64,000 bases of DNA from NCBI GenBank assembly GCA_030426085.1, contig JAUHYW010000029.1, positions 1 through 64,000 of the forward strand, given 5' to 3'. The notes beneath the pieces were generated by a model. The model had not been told where the DNA came from. It saw only the letters and a list, made by a program, of their open reading frames with translations, and did no database searches. The translations under genes and the position numbers were made by a program. The DNA comes from a bacterium (GTDB lineage: Bacteria; Myxococcota_A; Bradymonadia; UBA7976; UBA1532). This document shows, in pieces, positions 8,694 to 16,690 of this stretch (within the stretch, counting starts at the first letter, position 1; the number at the start of each line of letters is the position of its first letter).

Positions 8694-9329
8694 ATGAGCA
8701 GCAATCCAGATATCGACGCCGTCACGCCGACCCCCGCGCCGGGGACCCCCGTACTCGACGCGCTGCGTGCCGCCACCCGAGACCTCCACCGCCAGCTCGA
8801 CGGGGCGCTGGCCATCGCCACCAAGCCGCCCGAGCGGCCGATCTATCTGCGCCACGTCGCGGCCATGCTCGGCTGGTTCGCGCCGCTCGAGGCCGCCCTG
8901 CGCGGCGCCATCTGGCCCCCCGGGCTCGAGGCCGAGGCCCGCCTGAGGAAGTCCGACTGGATGGTGGCCGATCTGGTCGCCGGCGGCTTCGACAGCGACG
9001 CGGTGGGCGCCCTGCCCCGCGCCGCCCGCCTCCCGGCCATCGACTCCCCGCCCCGCCGGCTGGGCGTCCTGTACGTGATGGAGGGCTCGACCCTCGGCGG
9101 TCAGGTTCTCGTCCGGCGGCTCGCGCCGCACCTCGAAGGATGGCCCCTGGCGACGCTGGCCGGTTATGGTCGCGCCACCGGCCGCATGTGGCGTATATTC
9201 ACCGCCACGATCGAGCGGGTCGGCCGGTCTCCGGGGTTCACCGAGGCCGCCGCCGGAGGCGCCGTCGAGGCGTTCCGCACCCTGCTCGAGTGGATGCGAT
9301 TCATGGGAGCGGCATGCCCGGAACGATGA
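8694..9329 (+). CDS. bphO: Biliverdin-producing haem oxygenase
   Basis: A 211-residue soluble haem oxygenase of the BphO type that opens haem to biliverdin IX-alpha, CO and iron, supplying chromophore for the phytochrome encoded next. Family features: LRAATRDLHRQLD near the N-terminus with the proximal haem-ligand His (about residue 28), and the YVMEGSTLGGQVL helix (about 125-140), which is diagnostic. The length fits. The gene ends ...CGATGA, with TGA at 9,327-9,329 inside the phytochrome's second possible ATG, so the two are translationally coupled. The start has only a poor ribosome site (AAGGG touching the ATG), which may matter with the inverted repeat upstream. GTG at 8,673 is a less likely start. 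Confidence 0.9.
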   Translation: MSSNPDIDAVTPTPAPGTPVLDALRAATRDLHRQLDGALAIATKPPERPIYLRHVAAMLGWFAPLEAALRGAIWPPGLEAEARLRKSDWMVADLVAGGFDSDAVGALPRAARLPAIDSPPRRLGVLYVMEGSTLGGQVLVRRLAPHLEGWPLATLAGYGRATGRMWRIFTATIERVGRSPGFTEAAAGGAVEAFRTLLEWMRFMGAACPER

Positions 9330-11506
9330 GTTTCACCCCACCAGTCGGTCTGCACAACTGCGACCGCGAGCCGATCCACATCCCCGGCAGCGTGCAGCCG
9401 CACGGGGCTCTGCTGGCGTTCGACGCGTCGCGTCGGCTGGTGGTCGCCAGCCGCAACGCGGGCGCGGTGCTCGGGTTGTCCGATCGGCCGCTGCCCGGGC
9501 GTTCGCTGGAGCAGCTCGCCCTCGGCGACGAGATCGAGGGCGCCTTCGAGCGGGTCTTCGACGGGGTGCGGCCGGATGATCTCAACCCCGTGCGCGCCCG
9601 GGTCCGCGGGCGGCCGGTCGACGTGATCATGCACCACGCCGGCGCGTTGCTGGTGGCCGAGTTCGAGCCGAGGGCCGAGTCCAGCCCGCCGCTCGACACC
9701 TTCGCGGTGCTCGCCCACCGGGCCCTCGCCGCGCTTCAGCGCCGACGCCAGAACGAGCGCGCGGTGGAGACCCTGCTCGGGGTCGCGGTCACCGAGGTGC
9801 GGCGGCTCATCGGCTTCGACCGGGTGATGGCGTATCGCTTCCGGCCGGACGGCAGCGGCGAGGTGGTGGCCGAAGAGCACGCCCCCGAGATGCCGGTGTA
9901 TCGCGGGCTGCGCTACCCGGCGACCGACATCCCGGCCCAGGCCCGCCGGCTGTACCTGCTCAACCCCCTGCGCCTCATCGCCGACGTCGCCGCCGAGCCG
10001 AGCCCCCTGATCTCGCTCGACGGGCAGGCGGCGCTCGACCAGAGCCACTGCACCCTGCGCAGCGTCTCCCCGATCCACATCGAGTACCTGCGCAACATGG
10101 GGGTCGGCGCCTCGATGAGCGTGTCGATCGTCGTCGAGGGGCGGCTGTGGGGGCTCATCGCCTGCCACCACCTCGCAGCGCACACCGTGCCCTACACCGC
10201 CCGCATGGCCTGCCTGCTCATCGCCCAGAGCCTCGAGATGATGGTCGAGCGGGCCGAGCACGGCGAGCGGCGGGTGATGATCGAGCGGTCGATGGGCGGC
10301 ATCGACGGCCTGACCCGGCGGCTGGAGTCCCACGACGATCTGCTCGCGGCCCTCAACCACGAGGAGACCCTGGCGGTGACCGAGGCCGACGGCTTCGCCG
10401 CGGTGCTCGACGGGCGGGTGGTCCGGGTGGGCGCGACGCCCGATCTGGAGGCGATCGCCGCGCTCGCGGCGTGGCTCGATTCTCAGGGTGAGGCGCTCCT
10501 CGCCACCCACCACCTCAGCGGCGTCCACCCGCCGGCCGAGGCCTACGCGGCGGTCACCTCGGGGCTGATCGCGGCCCGGTTCCACGAGGAGCGCTCGGGC
10601 TACCTACTGTGGTTCCGCCGCGAGCTGCGCCACGTCGTCCGCTGGGGCGGCAAGCCGGAGAAGATCGTCGACGTGGGGCCCCACGGCCCCCGGCTGACCC
10701 CGCGGGGCTCGTTCGAGGAGTGGCAGCAGTCGGTGGTCGCGACGGCGGACGACTGGCACCCGGGGCACATCGAGCTGGCCGAGACACTGCGTCGGCGGGT
10801 CGTGGACGCCGCGCTGCGCCGGGCGACCGAGGTCCAGCGGATGCGCGATCTCTTCATCGGCATCCTGGGGCACGACCTGCGCAACCCGGTAGCGGCGGTG
10901 TCGATGGCGGCCCGCATCGTATCCCGCGCATCGCCCCGCTCGGGGTCGATGGATCGCATCGGGGCCACCCTCGACTCGTCGAGCCGGCGCATGAGCCGCC
11001 TGATCGACCAGATGCTGGACTTCAGCCGCATCCAGGCCGGCGAGCCGATGCGGGTCGACCGTCAGGCCACCGATCTGGGCGCCCTGGTGGACGATCTGGT
11101 CGACGAGCTGGCCCTGGCCTACCCCGGCAGCCAGTTCGTCACCCGCCACACGGGCGACGCGACGGTGTCCCTCGACCCCGACCGCATGGGGCAGGTGGTC
11201 TCGAACCTGGTGGGCAACGCCCGGCACCACGGCGCGACGGGCCGGCCCATCCGCATCGGGGTGCACGGGCTGGCGGGGCGGGTGCACTTCGAGGTCTTCA
11301 ACGAGGGGCGGCCGATCGCGCCCGACCGCATGAAGGACCTGTTCAGCCCGTTCAAGTCGTCCGGTCGGCGGGATCGCCGCTCGAGCGGGGTGGGTCTGGG
11401 GCTGTACATCACCGATCAGATCGTGCGGGCCCACGGCGGACGCATCGAGGTGGAGTCCAACGAGGGCGGCACGACCTTCCGGGTGGTCCTGCCCCGCCCC
11501 GCCTGA
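9314..11506 (+). CDS. bphP: Bacteriophytochrome histidine kinase
   Basis: A 730-residue red/far-red photoreceptor kinase with PAS-GAF-PHY-HisKA-HATPase order. Biliverdin should attach to Cys16 in the N-terminal arm (LHNCDREPIHIPGSVQPHG). The GAF domain has YPATDIPAQARRLY (about 200-214) and DQSHCTLRSVSPIHIEYLR; the PHY tongue has PRGSF (about 462); the phospho-acceptor is His in GHDLRNP (about 520); the ATP lid is GVGLGLYIT (about 692). All key residues are present, so it should be photoactive. ATG 9,314 has GGGAG four bases upstream; ATG 9,326, forming ATGA with the bphO stop, is the alternative and loses four residues. No response regulator follows. The nearest phytochrome-type regulator is encoded at 20,507-20,965. 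Confidence 0.92.
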   Translation: MPGTMSFTPPVGLHNCDREPIHIPGSVQPHGALLAFDASRRLVVASRNAGAVLGLSDRPLPGRSLEQLALGDEIEGAFERVFDGVRPDDLNPVRARVRGRPVDVIMHHAGALLVAEFEPRAESSPPLDTFAVLAHRALAALQRRRQNERAVETLLGVAVTEVRRLIGFDRVMAYRFRPDGSGEVVAEEHAPEMPVYRGLRYPATDIPAQARRLYLLNPLRLIADVAAEPSPLISLDGQAALDQSHCTLRSVSPIHIEYLRNMGVGASMSVSIVVEGRLWGLIACHHLAAHTVPYTARMACLLIAQSLEMMVERAEHGERRVMIERSMGGIDGLTRRLESHDDLLAALNHEETLAVTEADGFAAVLDGRVVRVGATPDLEAIAALAAWLDSQGEALLATHHLSGVHPPAEAYAAVTSGLIAARFHEERSGYLLWFRRELRHVVRWGGKPEKIVDVGPHGPRLTPRGSFEEWQQSVVATADDWHPGHIELAETLRRRVVDAALRRATEVQRMRDLFIGILGHDLRNPVAAVSMAARIVSRASPRSGSMDRIGATLDSSSRRMSRLIDQMLDFSRIQAGEPMRVDRQATDLGALVDDLVDELALAYPGSQFVTRHTGDATVSLDPDRMGQVVSNLVGNARHHGATGRPIRIGVHGLAGRVHFEVFNEGRPIAPDRMKDLFSPFKSSGRRDRRSSGVGLGLYITDQIVRAHGGRIEVESNEGGTTFRVVLPRPA

Positions 11507-11537
11507 CGCCACCGCCCGGCGTGGCCCGCGTCCGCCG

Positions 11538-12470
11538 TCAGTCCCGGGCGGCGGCCAGCTCTTCTTCGGCGACGATGCGCATGCGCTCGGCCTCCCGCAG
11601 GCGGCCCCGAGCGTCGACGAGGGCCGCCTCGTCCCGCTCGGGCGCCTCCTCCAACGTCTCGATCCAGCGGCGCGCGGCGCGCTCCCGGGCGCGGGCCCGA
11701 TCCAGCTCGTCCTCGGCGCTCCGCCGCTCGGCGGCCCGGGCCTGCGCCTCCTGCTCGCGGGTCGACACCGCCCGCACGACCTCGTCCCGCATGCGGTTGG
11801 TCGACCCGGTGACCACGTCGAGCAGCGAGGTGGGGCTGGCGACGCTCTCGAAGTAGGCCTGCTGCTCTTCGTCGAGCACGATCCGCGCGCTGCGGGTGGC
11901 GGCGACGAGCGCCTTCTCGAACTCGGGGTCGGGCAGCCCGTCGGCGGTCCACGCCCGTCCGCGCCAGTCCGTCTCGAGGCCGTAGAGGATCTCCTTGAGC
12001 CGGGAGCGGGCCTTGTGCCACGCGGCCATGCGCTTGGAGGCGTCGGTCAGGGTGCCGAGCAGCTTGAGCAGACCGAAGAGGCCGGCGACGAGCGCCGAGA
12101 ACTCGGCGACGCCGCCCTCGGCGTCCGACCCGTTGAAGAGGACCACCGCCAGCGCGGCGAAGGCCCCGAAGATGAGGGCGACCATCAGCCCGGTCCACAG
12201 CATGCGCTCGCGGCGCAGGCGCTTGATGCGGGCCTCGTACCACTCGATGGCGAAGACGGTGTCCCGCACGAAGCGGCGCAGGGTGGGGCGGGTCGGCACG
12301 CCCTCGGGGGCGTCGAGGCGGCGCAGCAGGATGCCGGCCTCGACGGCGATGTCGTCCGGGTCGACGTACTGGGCGCCGTACTTCACCTCGAAGCGATACT
12401 CGGGGCGGTCGCGACGGGGGCTCTGAGGCGCCGGCTCGGCCGGGCCCCGCGACGGGCCGGGCGCCGTCAT
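11538..12470 (-). CDS. Two-membrane-segment protein with coiled-coil tail (SLATT/DUF4231-like)
   Basis: A 310-residue protein. After a Pro-rich N-terminus and a conserved-looking DPDDIAVEAGILLRRLD stretch, a helical segment rich in Arg leads into two membrane helices (about 85-107 and 115-138). These are followed by a helix containing AAWHKARSRLKEILYGLETD, then a long charged coiled coil (about 225-310). The double helix followed by a Trp/Arg-rich helix resembles the SLATT/DUF4231 group, membrane proteins tied to nucleotide-signal defence systems. This is a fold-level guess from pattern only. ATG 12,470 overlaps the upstream gene's stop as ATGA, so the two are co-translated. Confidence 0.55.
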   Translation of the reverse strand: MTAPGPSRGPAEPAPQSPRRDRPEYRFEVKYGAQYVDPDDIAVEAGILLRRLDAPEGVPTRPTLRRFVRDTVFAIEWYEARIKRLRRERMLWTGLMVALIFGAFAALAVVLFNGSDAEGGVAEFSALVAGLFGLLKLLGTLTDASKRMAAWHKARSRLKEILYGLETDWRGRAWTADGLPDPEFEKALVAATRSARIVLDEEQQAYFESVASPTSLLDVVTGSTNRMRDEVVRAVSTREQEAQARAAERRSAEDELDRARARERAARRWIETLEEAPERDEAALVDARGRLREAERMRIVAEEELAAARD

Positions 12471-13408
12471 GGGCAGGCCCCCAGCGCGAGCAGGATGTCC
12501 TGGTGGCGGCGGCCGTTGAGCCGGGCGACGCGGGCTTCGGGGCGCCACAGGCCGTCGACGACGATCAGCGCCGGGCCGATGCGGCGCACCGCCCGACGGT
12601 GCTCGACCTCGGCGGCGGCGTCGGCGGCGCGCATCGACCGCCGACGGATCCGGGCGGGGCCCGAGGGGCCGGGGTCGGGGTCACCGAGGGGGGCGTCGCC
12701 CGGTGACGGGTCGGGCTCGACGCCCAGGACGCCCAGCCGGCCGTCCGCCGCGCGCAGGGCGACGCGGGGGTCGAAGCCCACGAAGACCCGGCAGTCGACG
12801 AGCAGGACCTCGATGCGGGCCATGACGATGGCCTTGGGGTCTTCGAGGAGGAGCACCGCCCGGTGGTGGCCGTGGGGCGTCGCCGGGGGATCGGGGGCCC
12901 GCCAGGCGGCGAGGCGGCGGGTGCGCAGCGGCCCGATGCGCAGAGCGGTGAGGCGCTCGGCGACGGGTGGGCGCTCGGTGAGGCTGCGGAGCGTGCGCGC
13001 GGCGCGGGGCAGGTGGCGCCGGGCGTCGCCGGTGGCCCGCAGCGCGAAGAGGGCCGGCCCGGCGTGCACCACGGCCCATCGACTGCCGTCCGCCTGATGA
13101 GCTTCGACGAGCGGCAGGCCGGCCCAGCGGGCGTCGATCAACGGCGTATCGAGCGTCGCGGTCAGGGCGGCGAGCCCGTCGACCTCGGCCCCGAAGCGCA
13201 GGACCCACACGTCGAGCGCGCCGGCCCCCCGCAGGCCGCACAGGAGGACGCGGGCGCCGAGGCCCGGCGGCACCCAGTCCGGGGCGACCGGCGCCCACCC
13301 GGCGGGCCATTCGAAGGCGCAGCTCGCCAGGGGTTCGCTCCGGGGCGCGACGCGCCACTCCACCCAGCCGTCGTCGAGTTCGGCGGCGCTCATCCGGCAT
13401 TGCAGCAT
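12467..13408 (-). CDS. Hypothetical protein, first gene of a coupled pair
   Basis: A 313-residue protein that I do not recognise. It has no signal peptide or membrane segment. The first ~125 residues alternate Trp/Val/Leu strands with glycines (EWRVAPRSEPLASCAFEWP...RVLLCGLRGAGALDVWVLRF) and suggest a beta-rich domain. A second half contains LLLEDPKAIVMARIEVLLVDCR, an acidic Pro/Asp linker and an Arg-rich end. Starts at 13,408 or 13,393 are both possible; neither has a good ribosome site. The stop overlaps the start of the two-membrane-segment protein gene, so the products probably act together. Coding character (high GC3) is consistent with a real gene. Confidence 0.6.
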   Translation of the reverse strand: MLQCRMSAAELDDGWVEWRVAPRSEPLASCAFEWPAGWAPVAPDWVPPGLGARVLLCGLRGAGALDVWVLRFGAEVDGLAALTATLDTPLIDARWAGLPLVEAHQADGSRWAVVHAGPALFALRATGDARRHLPRAARTLRSLTERPPVAERLTALRIGPLRTRRLAAWRAPDPPATPHGHHRAVLLLEDPKAIVMARIEVLLVDCRVFVGFDPRVALRAADGRLGVLGVEPDPSPGDAPLGDPDPGPSGPARIRRRSMRAADAAAEVEHRRAVRRIGPALIVVDGLWRPEARVARLNGRRHQDILLALGACP

Positions 13409-13461
13409 GTCTCGGAGGTATCACGCCCGACCCCGCCGCGAAAGCCCGCAGCGGCGGCGGC

Positions 13462-14844
13462 TCACCGGGCCTCGTCCATCGGTCGGGCGTCGGCCTCGGG
13501 CGCGGTCGGGCCGCCGGCCACGAGGCGGTCGCCGGTGATGAGCCGCGAGCCCCGCTGGTAGGTGATGTAGCCCCACGCCCAGTTGAGCAGGACCACCAGC
13601 CGGTTGCGAAACCCGATGAGGAAGTACAGGTGCACCACCAGCCAGGCGAGCCACGCCATCAGGCCGGAGAGTTCGAAGCGGCCCCGCTCGGCGATGGCCC
13701 GAGAGCGGCCGATGGTGGCCATGCTGCCCTTGTCCCGGTAGCGGAACGGCCCCGGCTCGTCGCCGGCGAGGCGCTCGACGATGCGCCGGGCGACGTAGCG
13801 CCCCTGCTGCATGGCGACCGGCGACACCCCGGGCAGCGGGTCGCCGTCCTGCTCGAAGCGGGCCATGTCGCCGATGGCGAACAGGTCGTCCCGCCCCCCG
13901 ACCCGGCAGCGGTCGTCGACCACGACCCGCCCCATGCGATCGGTCTCGGCGCCGAGCTGCTCGGCGAGGGGGCTGGCCCGCACGCCGGCGGCCCAGACGA
14001 CCGTCCGGGCCGGGATCCGGGTGTCGTCGTCGAGCAGCACCCCGTCGGGCTCGATCGCGGTGACCATCGCCCCGGTCCGGACCTCGACGCCGAGGTCGCC
14101 GAGCTGATCGACGGCCGATTCGGACAGCGCCGGAGAGAACGCGGGCAGCACCCGCTCGCCGCCTTCGAGCAGGATCACCCGGGTGGCCTCGGGGTGGATG
14201 CGGCGGAAGTCGCGGGCGAGCACGAAGCGGGCGAGCTCGCGCAGCGCGCCGGCCATCTCGACGCCGGTGGGGCCGGCGCCGACGACGACGAAGGTCAGGA
14301 GTGCTTGGCGCACCTCGGGGTCGGGCTCCCGCTCGGCCTGTTCGAAGGCGAGCAGCACCCGCCGCCGGATCTCGATGGCGTCGTCGATGCTCTTGAGGCC
14401 GGGCGCGAGCGCGCGCCAGTCGTCGTGGCCGAACCACGTGGTGCAGCCGCCGGCCGCCAGGATGAGCGAGTCGTAGGCCAGGGTGCTGTCCCGGGCGTCG
14501 TGCAGCGCGAGGCAGCGGCGCTCGGGGTGCACCGCGGTCACCTCGGCGAGGATGGTGCGGGTGTTGCTCTGCCGGTTCAGGATGCCCCGGATGGGCGCGG
14601 CGATGGACGCCGGCGCGAGCCCGGCCGTGGCCACCTGATAGAGCAGCGGCTGGAAGAGGTGGTGGTTGCGGCGGTCGACGAGTACGACCTCGACCGGCGC
14701 GTCGGCCAGAGCCCGCGCCGCCTCGAGGCCCCCGAAGCCGCCGCCCACGATGACCACCCGGTGGCGTCCCTCGGCGGGGCGGTCGATCAGCTCGGGGTCG
14801 GGGGGGATCGGTGAGGCGGGGTCGTCGGCGTGCGCGGCGGACAT
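13462..14844 (-). CDS. ndh: Type II NADH dehydrogenase (NDH-2)
   Basis: A 460-residue FAD enzyme that passes electrons from NADH to quinone at the inner membrane without pumping protons. It has the FAD-binding GGGFGGLEAARAL (about residues 34-46), the family signature HHLFQPLLYQVATAGL, and the second nucleotide motif GAGPTGVEMAGAL (about 188-200). Also present are AIGDMARF for FAD and a C-terminal membrane-anchoring region (LAWLVVHLYFLIGFRNRLVV). Length and motifs are complete. The start is fixed by a strong GAGGAGG. It stands alone with short gaps on both sides. Could be confused with other FAD/NAD pyridine disulphide oxidoreductases, but the HHLFQPLLYQ motif and hydrophobic tail favour NDH-2. 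Confidence 0.88.
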   Translation of the reverse strand: MSAAHADDPASPIPPDPELIDRPAEGRHRVVIVGGGFGGLEAARALADAPVEVVLVDRRNHHLFQPLLYQVATAGLAPASIAAPIRGILNRQSNTRTILAEVTAVHPERRCLALHDARDSTLAYDSLILAAGGCTTWFGHDDWRALAPGLKSIDDAIEIRRRVLLAFEQAEREPDPEVRQALLTFVVVGAGPTGVEMAGALRELARFVLARDFRRIHPEATRVILLEGGERVLPAFSPALSESAVDQLGDLGVEVRTGAMVTAIEPDGVLLDDDTRIPARTVVWAAGVRASPLAEQLGAETDRMGRVVVDDRCRVGGRDDLFAIGDMARFEQDGDPLPGVSPVAMQQGRYVARRIVERLAGDEPGPFRYRDKGSMATIGRSRAIAERGRFELSGLMAWLAWLVVHLYFLIGFRNRLVVLLNWAWGYITYQRGSRLITGDRLVAGGPTAPEADARPMDEAR

Positions 14845-14935
14845 GGCACCTCCTCTCGGGTCGAGGGATGGAGATGCGCGAGCGCGGGCGACCGTTCCGC
14901 GGGGCGTGCGGGGGGCGGCGCTCGGGACCGGCCGC

Positions 14936-15502
14936 TCAGGTCGGCTCGATCCAGGCGCGGTAGGCGTCGATCTTCTCCGCGAGCCGGCCGGACAAGACCG
15001 GGCTCACCTCCCCCAGCCGCTCCCCGATGCGCATGGCCTCTTCGCGGTAGGCCCGGCGCTTGTCGGCAGACCAGTGGGCCGGCGGCCGGGCGAGGTTGAC
15101 GATGCGATCGGCGAGCTTGACCAGCCACACCTCGTGGGGCTGCGAACGGATGCGGTCGAGGCTGTCGACCATGCGCTCGGCCTTGGGCAGGGCGGGGTCT
15201 TTGCTCAACGCGGCGACGCCCTCGGCCACCGCGTCGCCGAAGCGCTTGCGGATGTCGGCGACGGTGACGGCCGTGTCCTCGACGGTGTCGTGCAGCAGCG
15301 CGCACTGAACGGCCAGATCGGGCTCGCCGTGGTGCTCGTGGCCGAGGGCGCCGAGCACTTCGGCGGCGACGGTGACGACGTGACACAGATAGGGGAGGTC
15401 GGTGCCGGGGACCGTCTGGCCTCGGTGGGCGGTGGCCGCGAAGCGCAGGGCTGCGGCGTAGAGATCGGGGTCGAAGGGGGCGCTGATCATGGGGCGCAGC
15501 AT
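14936..15502 (-). CDS. Small RSH-type HD hydrolase (MESH1/SpoT-hydrolase-like)
   Basis: A 188-residue single-domain metal-dependent phosphohydrolase. The motifs are those of the (p)ppGpp 3'-pyrophosphohydrolase half of RelA/SpoT proteins: HRGQT...PYLCHVVTVA (first His pair), LLHDTVEDT (HD plus ED, about residues 72-80) and KLADRIVNL (Asp, about 135). There is no synthetase, TGS or ACT domain, so it matches small alarmone hydrolases or related nucleotide hydrolases. Cytosolic. Start 15,502 or 15,490 (MISAP); neither has a clear ribosome site. It lies between ndh and the small lipoprotein operon, all on the minus strand but with gaps that permit separate promoters. Confidence 0.75.
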   Translation of the reverse strand: MLRPMISAPFDPDLYAAALRFAATAHRGQTVPGTDLPYLCHVVTVAAEVLGALGHEHHGEPDLAVQCALLHDTVEDTAVTVADIRKRFGDAVAEGVAALSKDPALPKAERMVDSLDRIRSQPHEVWLVKLADRIVNLARPPAHWSADKRRAYREEAMRIGERLGEVSPVLSGRLAEKIDAYRAWIEPT

Positions 15503-15550
15503 ACAGCAACGGGGGGCGTCTGCGGTACGGCCCGAATCATGCGGCTCGAA

Positions 15551-15736
15551 TCAGAAGCCTCCGCCGATGCCATAGTCGAACGCGAAGTGCCCCTCCGCAT
15601 ACGGAAACAGCGTCAGCCGTGCGGACCCGGCGATCGGATCGACGTTCTGACAGTCGTTGCCCGCCGGCTTCTCCTGGGCCGCCGCCGGGCCGGACGCGAG
15701 CACCAGCGCCGCGACGGTGAAGGCCCGGGCGTTCAA
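15551..15736 (-). CDS. 61-residue exported protein with TTG start, last of a three-gene overlapping operon
   Basis: A very short exported protein: signal peptide NARAFTVAALVLASGPAAAQ cleaved near residue 21, then about 40 mature residues with one Cys and an aromatic/Gly end (FDYGIGGGF) like the first strand of an outer-membrane beta protein. The TTG start is supported by GGGAGG six to seven bases before it and by the TTGA overlap with the preceding lipoprotein gene's stop. The product may be a complete small protein or the remnant of a longer one; no in-frame continuation after the stop was checked in detail. Function unknown. Confidence 0.6.
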   Translation of the reverse strand: MNARAFTVAALVLASGPAAAQEKPAGNDCQNVDPIAGSARLTLFPYAEGHFAFDYGIGGGF

Positions 15737-16134
15737 GGCCCGCCTCCCACGTCGATGCCACCGGGCAGCGACGTGCCATCGGACCGCTCGACGAGCAGCG
15801 GGCAGGCCGGCGAAGACGCGAGCCAGCGGTCGAGGTCGTCGCCGTAGCCTGCGATCGTGTCGCAATCGAGCCGACCCACGGCGAGTGAGCAATGCCACAG
15901 CTCTTCGTAGGGCGTCGTGACAGGATCCCACTCGATGCACCGGTATGATGCGAAGAAGGCATCGTAGCGCGCGTTGGCCGCGTCGTGGTCGGCCGCGCAG
16001 GCGAACGTGCGGGCCGAGATGACGCCGGCGAGGTCGTCGCAGGCGGCGGTCGAGCCCTGGGTGTCGATGTCGACCCGGGTGTAGTCGCAGCCGAGCGCGA
16101 GGGCGGCGAGGGCGAGCGCGAGGCGGGCGATCAC
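15733..16134 (-). CDS. Small lipoprotein of unknown function
   Basis: A 133-residue protein with a GTG start, signal peptide and lipobox ALGC (Cys16). The mature part has several Cys (about positions 32, 46, 66, 82, 90, 110) that could form disulphides, and no recognised domain. The GTG overlaps the stop of the VHL-like lipoprotein gene as GTGA, and its own stop overlaps the next TTG. The three genes are thus almost certainly co-translated, and their products share the periplasm or outer membrane. Confidence 0.7.
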   Translation of the reverse strand: MIARLALALAALALGCDYTRVDIDTQGSTAACDDLAGVISARTFACAADHDAANARYDAFFASYRCIEWDPVTTPYEELWHCSLAVGRLDCDTIAGYGDDLDRWLASSPACPLLVERSDGTSLPGGIDVGGGP

Positions 16135-16556
16135 AGCTCGATGACCTCCGTCGGTGTCTCGGAGAGCGTAACCGTATGCAGCAGCGCGCCGTCTTCGGTG
16201 CGCAGGCGCCAGACGTGCTCGACGAAGCTCTCCTGGTCCCGGAACTCTCGAGGAGGCACGACCTGATACCGTCGCTCACCGCATTCGTAGTCGAGCCACC
16301 ACATGACGATCGGGGTCGGCGTCGCGTTGATGACCCGCAGCACCGTGGCATCACCCTGGCCGGCGGTGCACCGCTCGGGCGGCGCGGCATCCCACGGGCT
16401 GCCGTCGCTCGGGTCGCCGCCGTCTCCGAGGTGCTCGGCCCACGCCGTGGGGTCCGGCTCCGGAGGGATGACCGGCTCCTCGCCGTGACACGCGCCGAGC
16501 AGGATCGCCGCAGCCAGAACCGCCGAACGCGAGGCCCGGCGCGGGTGACAGCGCAT
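16131..16556 (-). CDS. Lipoprotein with a VHL (von Hippel-Lindau) beta-domain
   Basis: A 141-residue lipoprotein: signal peptide with lipobox LLGAC (Cys23), an acidic linker, then a single domain at about 69-141 that aligns without gaps to the human VHL beta domain. The residues lining the VHL hydroxyproline pocket are all kept at identical spacing: Trp87, Tyr97, Ser110, His114 and Trp116 here match human Trp88, Tyr98, Ser111, His115 and Trp117. The VHL alpha domain (elongin box) is absent. ATG 16,556 was chosen because it puts the signal peptide at the N-terminus; a frame to 16,682 exists but makes no export signal. It heads a three-gene overlapping operon. VHL-like domains are known in some bacterial proteins; binding of hydroxyproline is inference. 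Confidence 0.75.
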   Translation of the reverse strand: MRCHPRRASRSAVLAAAILLGACHGEEPVIPPEPDPTAWAEHLGDGGDPSDGSPWDAAPPERCTAGQGDATVLRVINATPTPIVMWWLDYECGERRYQVVPPREFRDQESFVEHVWRLRTEDGALLHTVTLSETPTEVIEL

Positions 16557-16690
16557 CACAAGGTGTGTCGGAGGGGCGAACGCTATGGCCCGGACATGAA
16601 ACACCAAGGCTTCGATGGACGCAATCGTCCCCTGGCTTACCTGAGGGTGTGCCCGGTTGATCACCGTGGGCGGACGGGGCACGATCCCTC

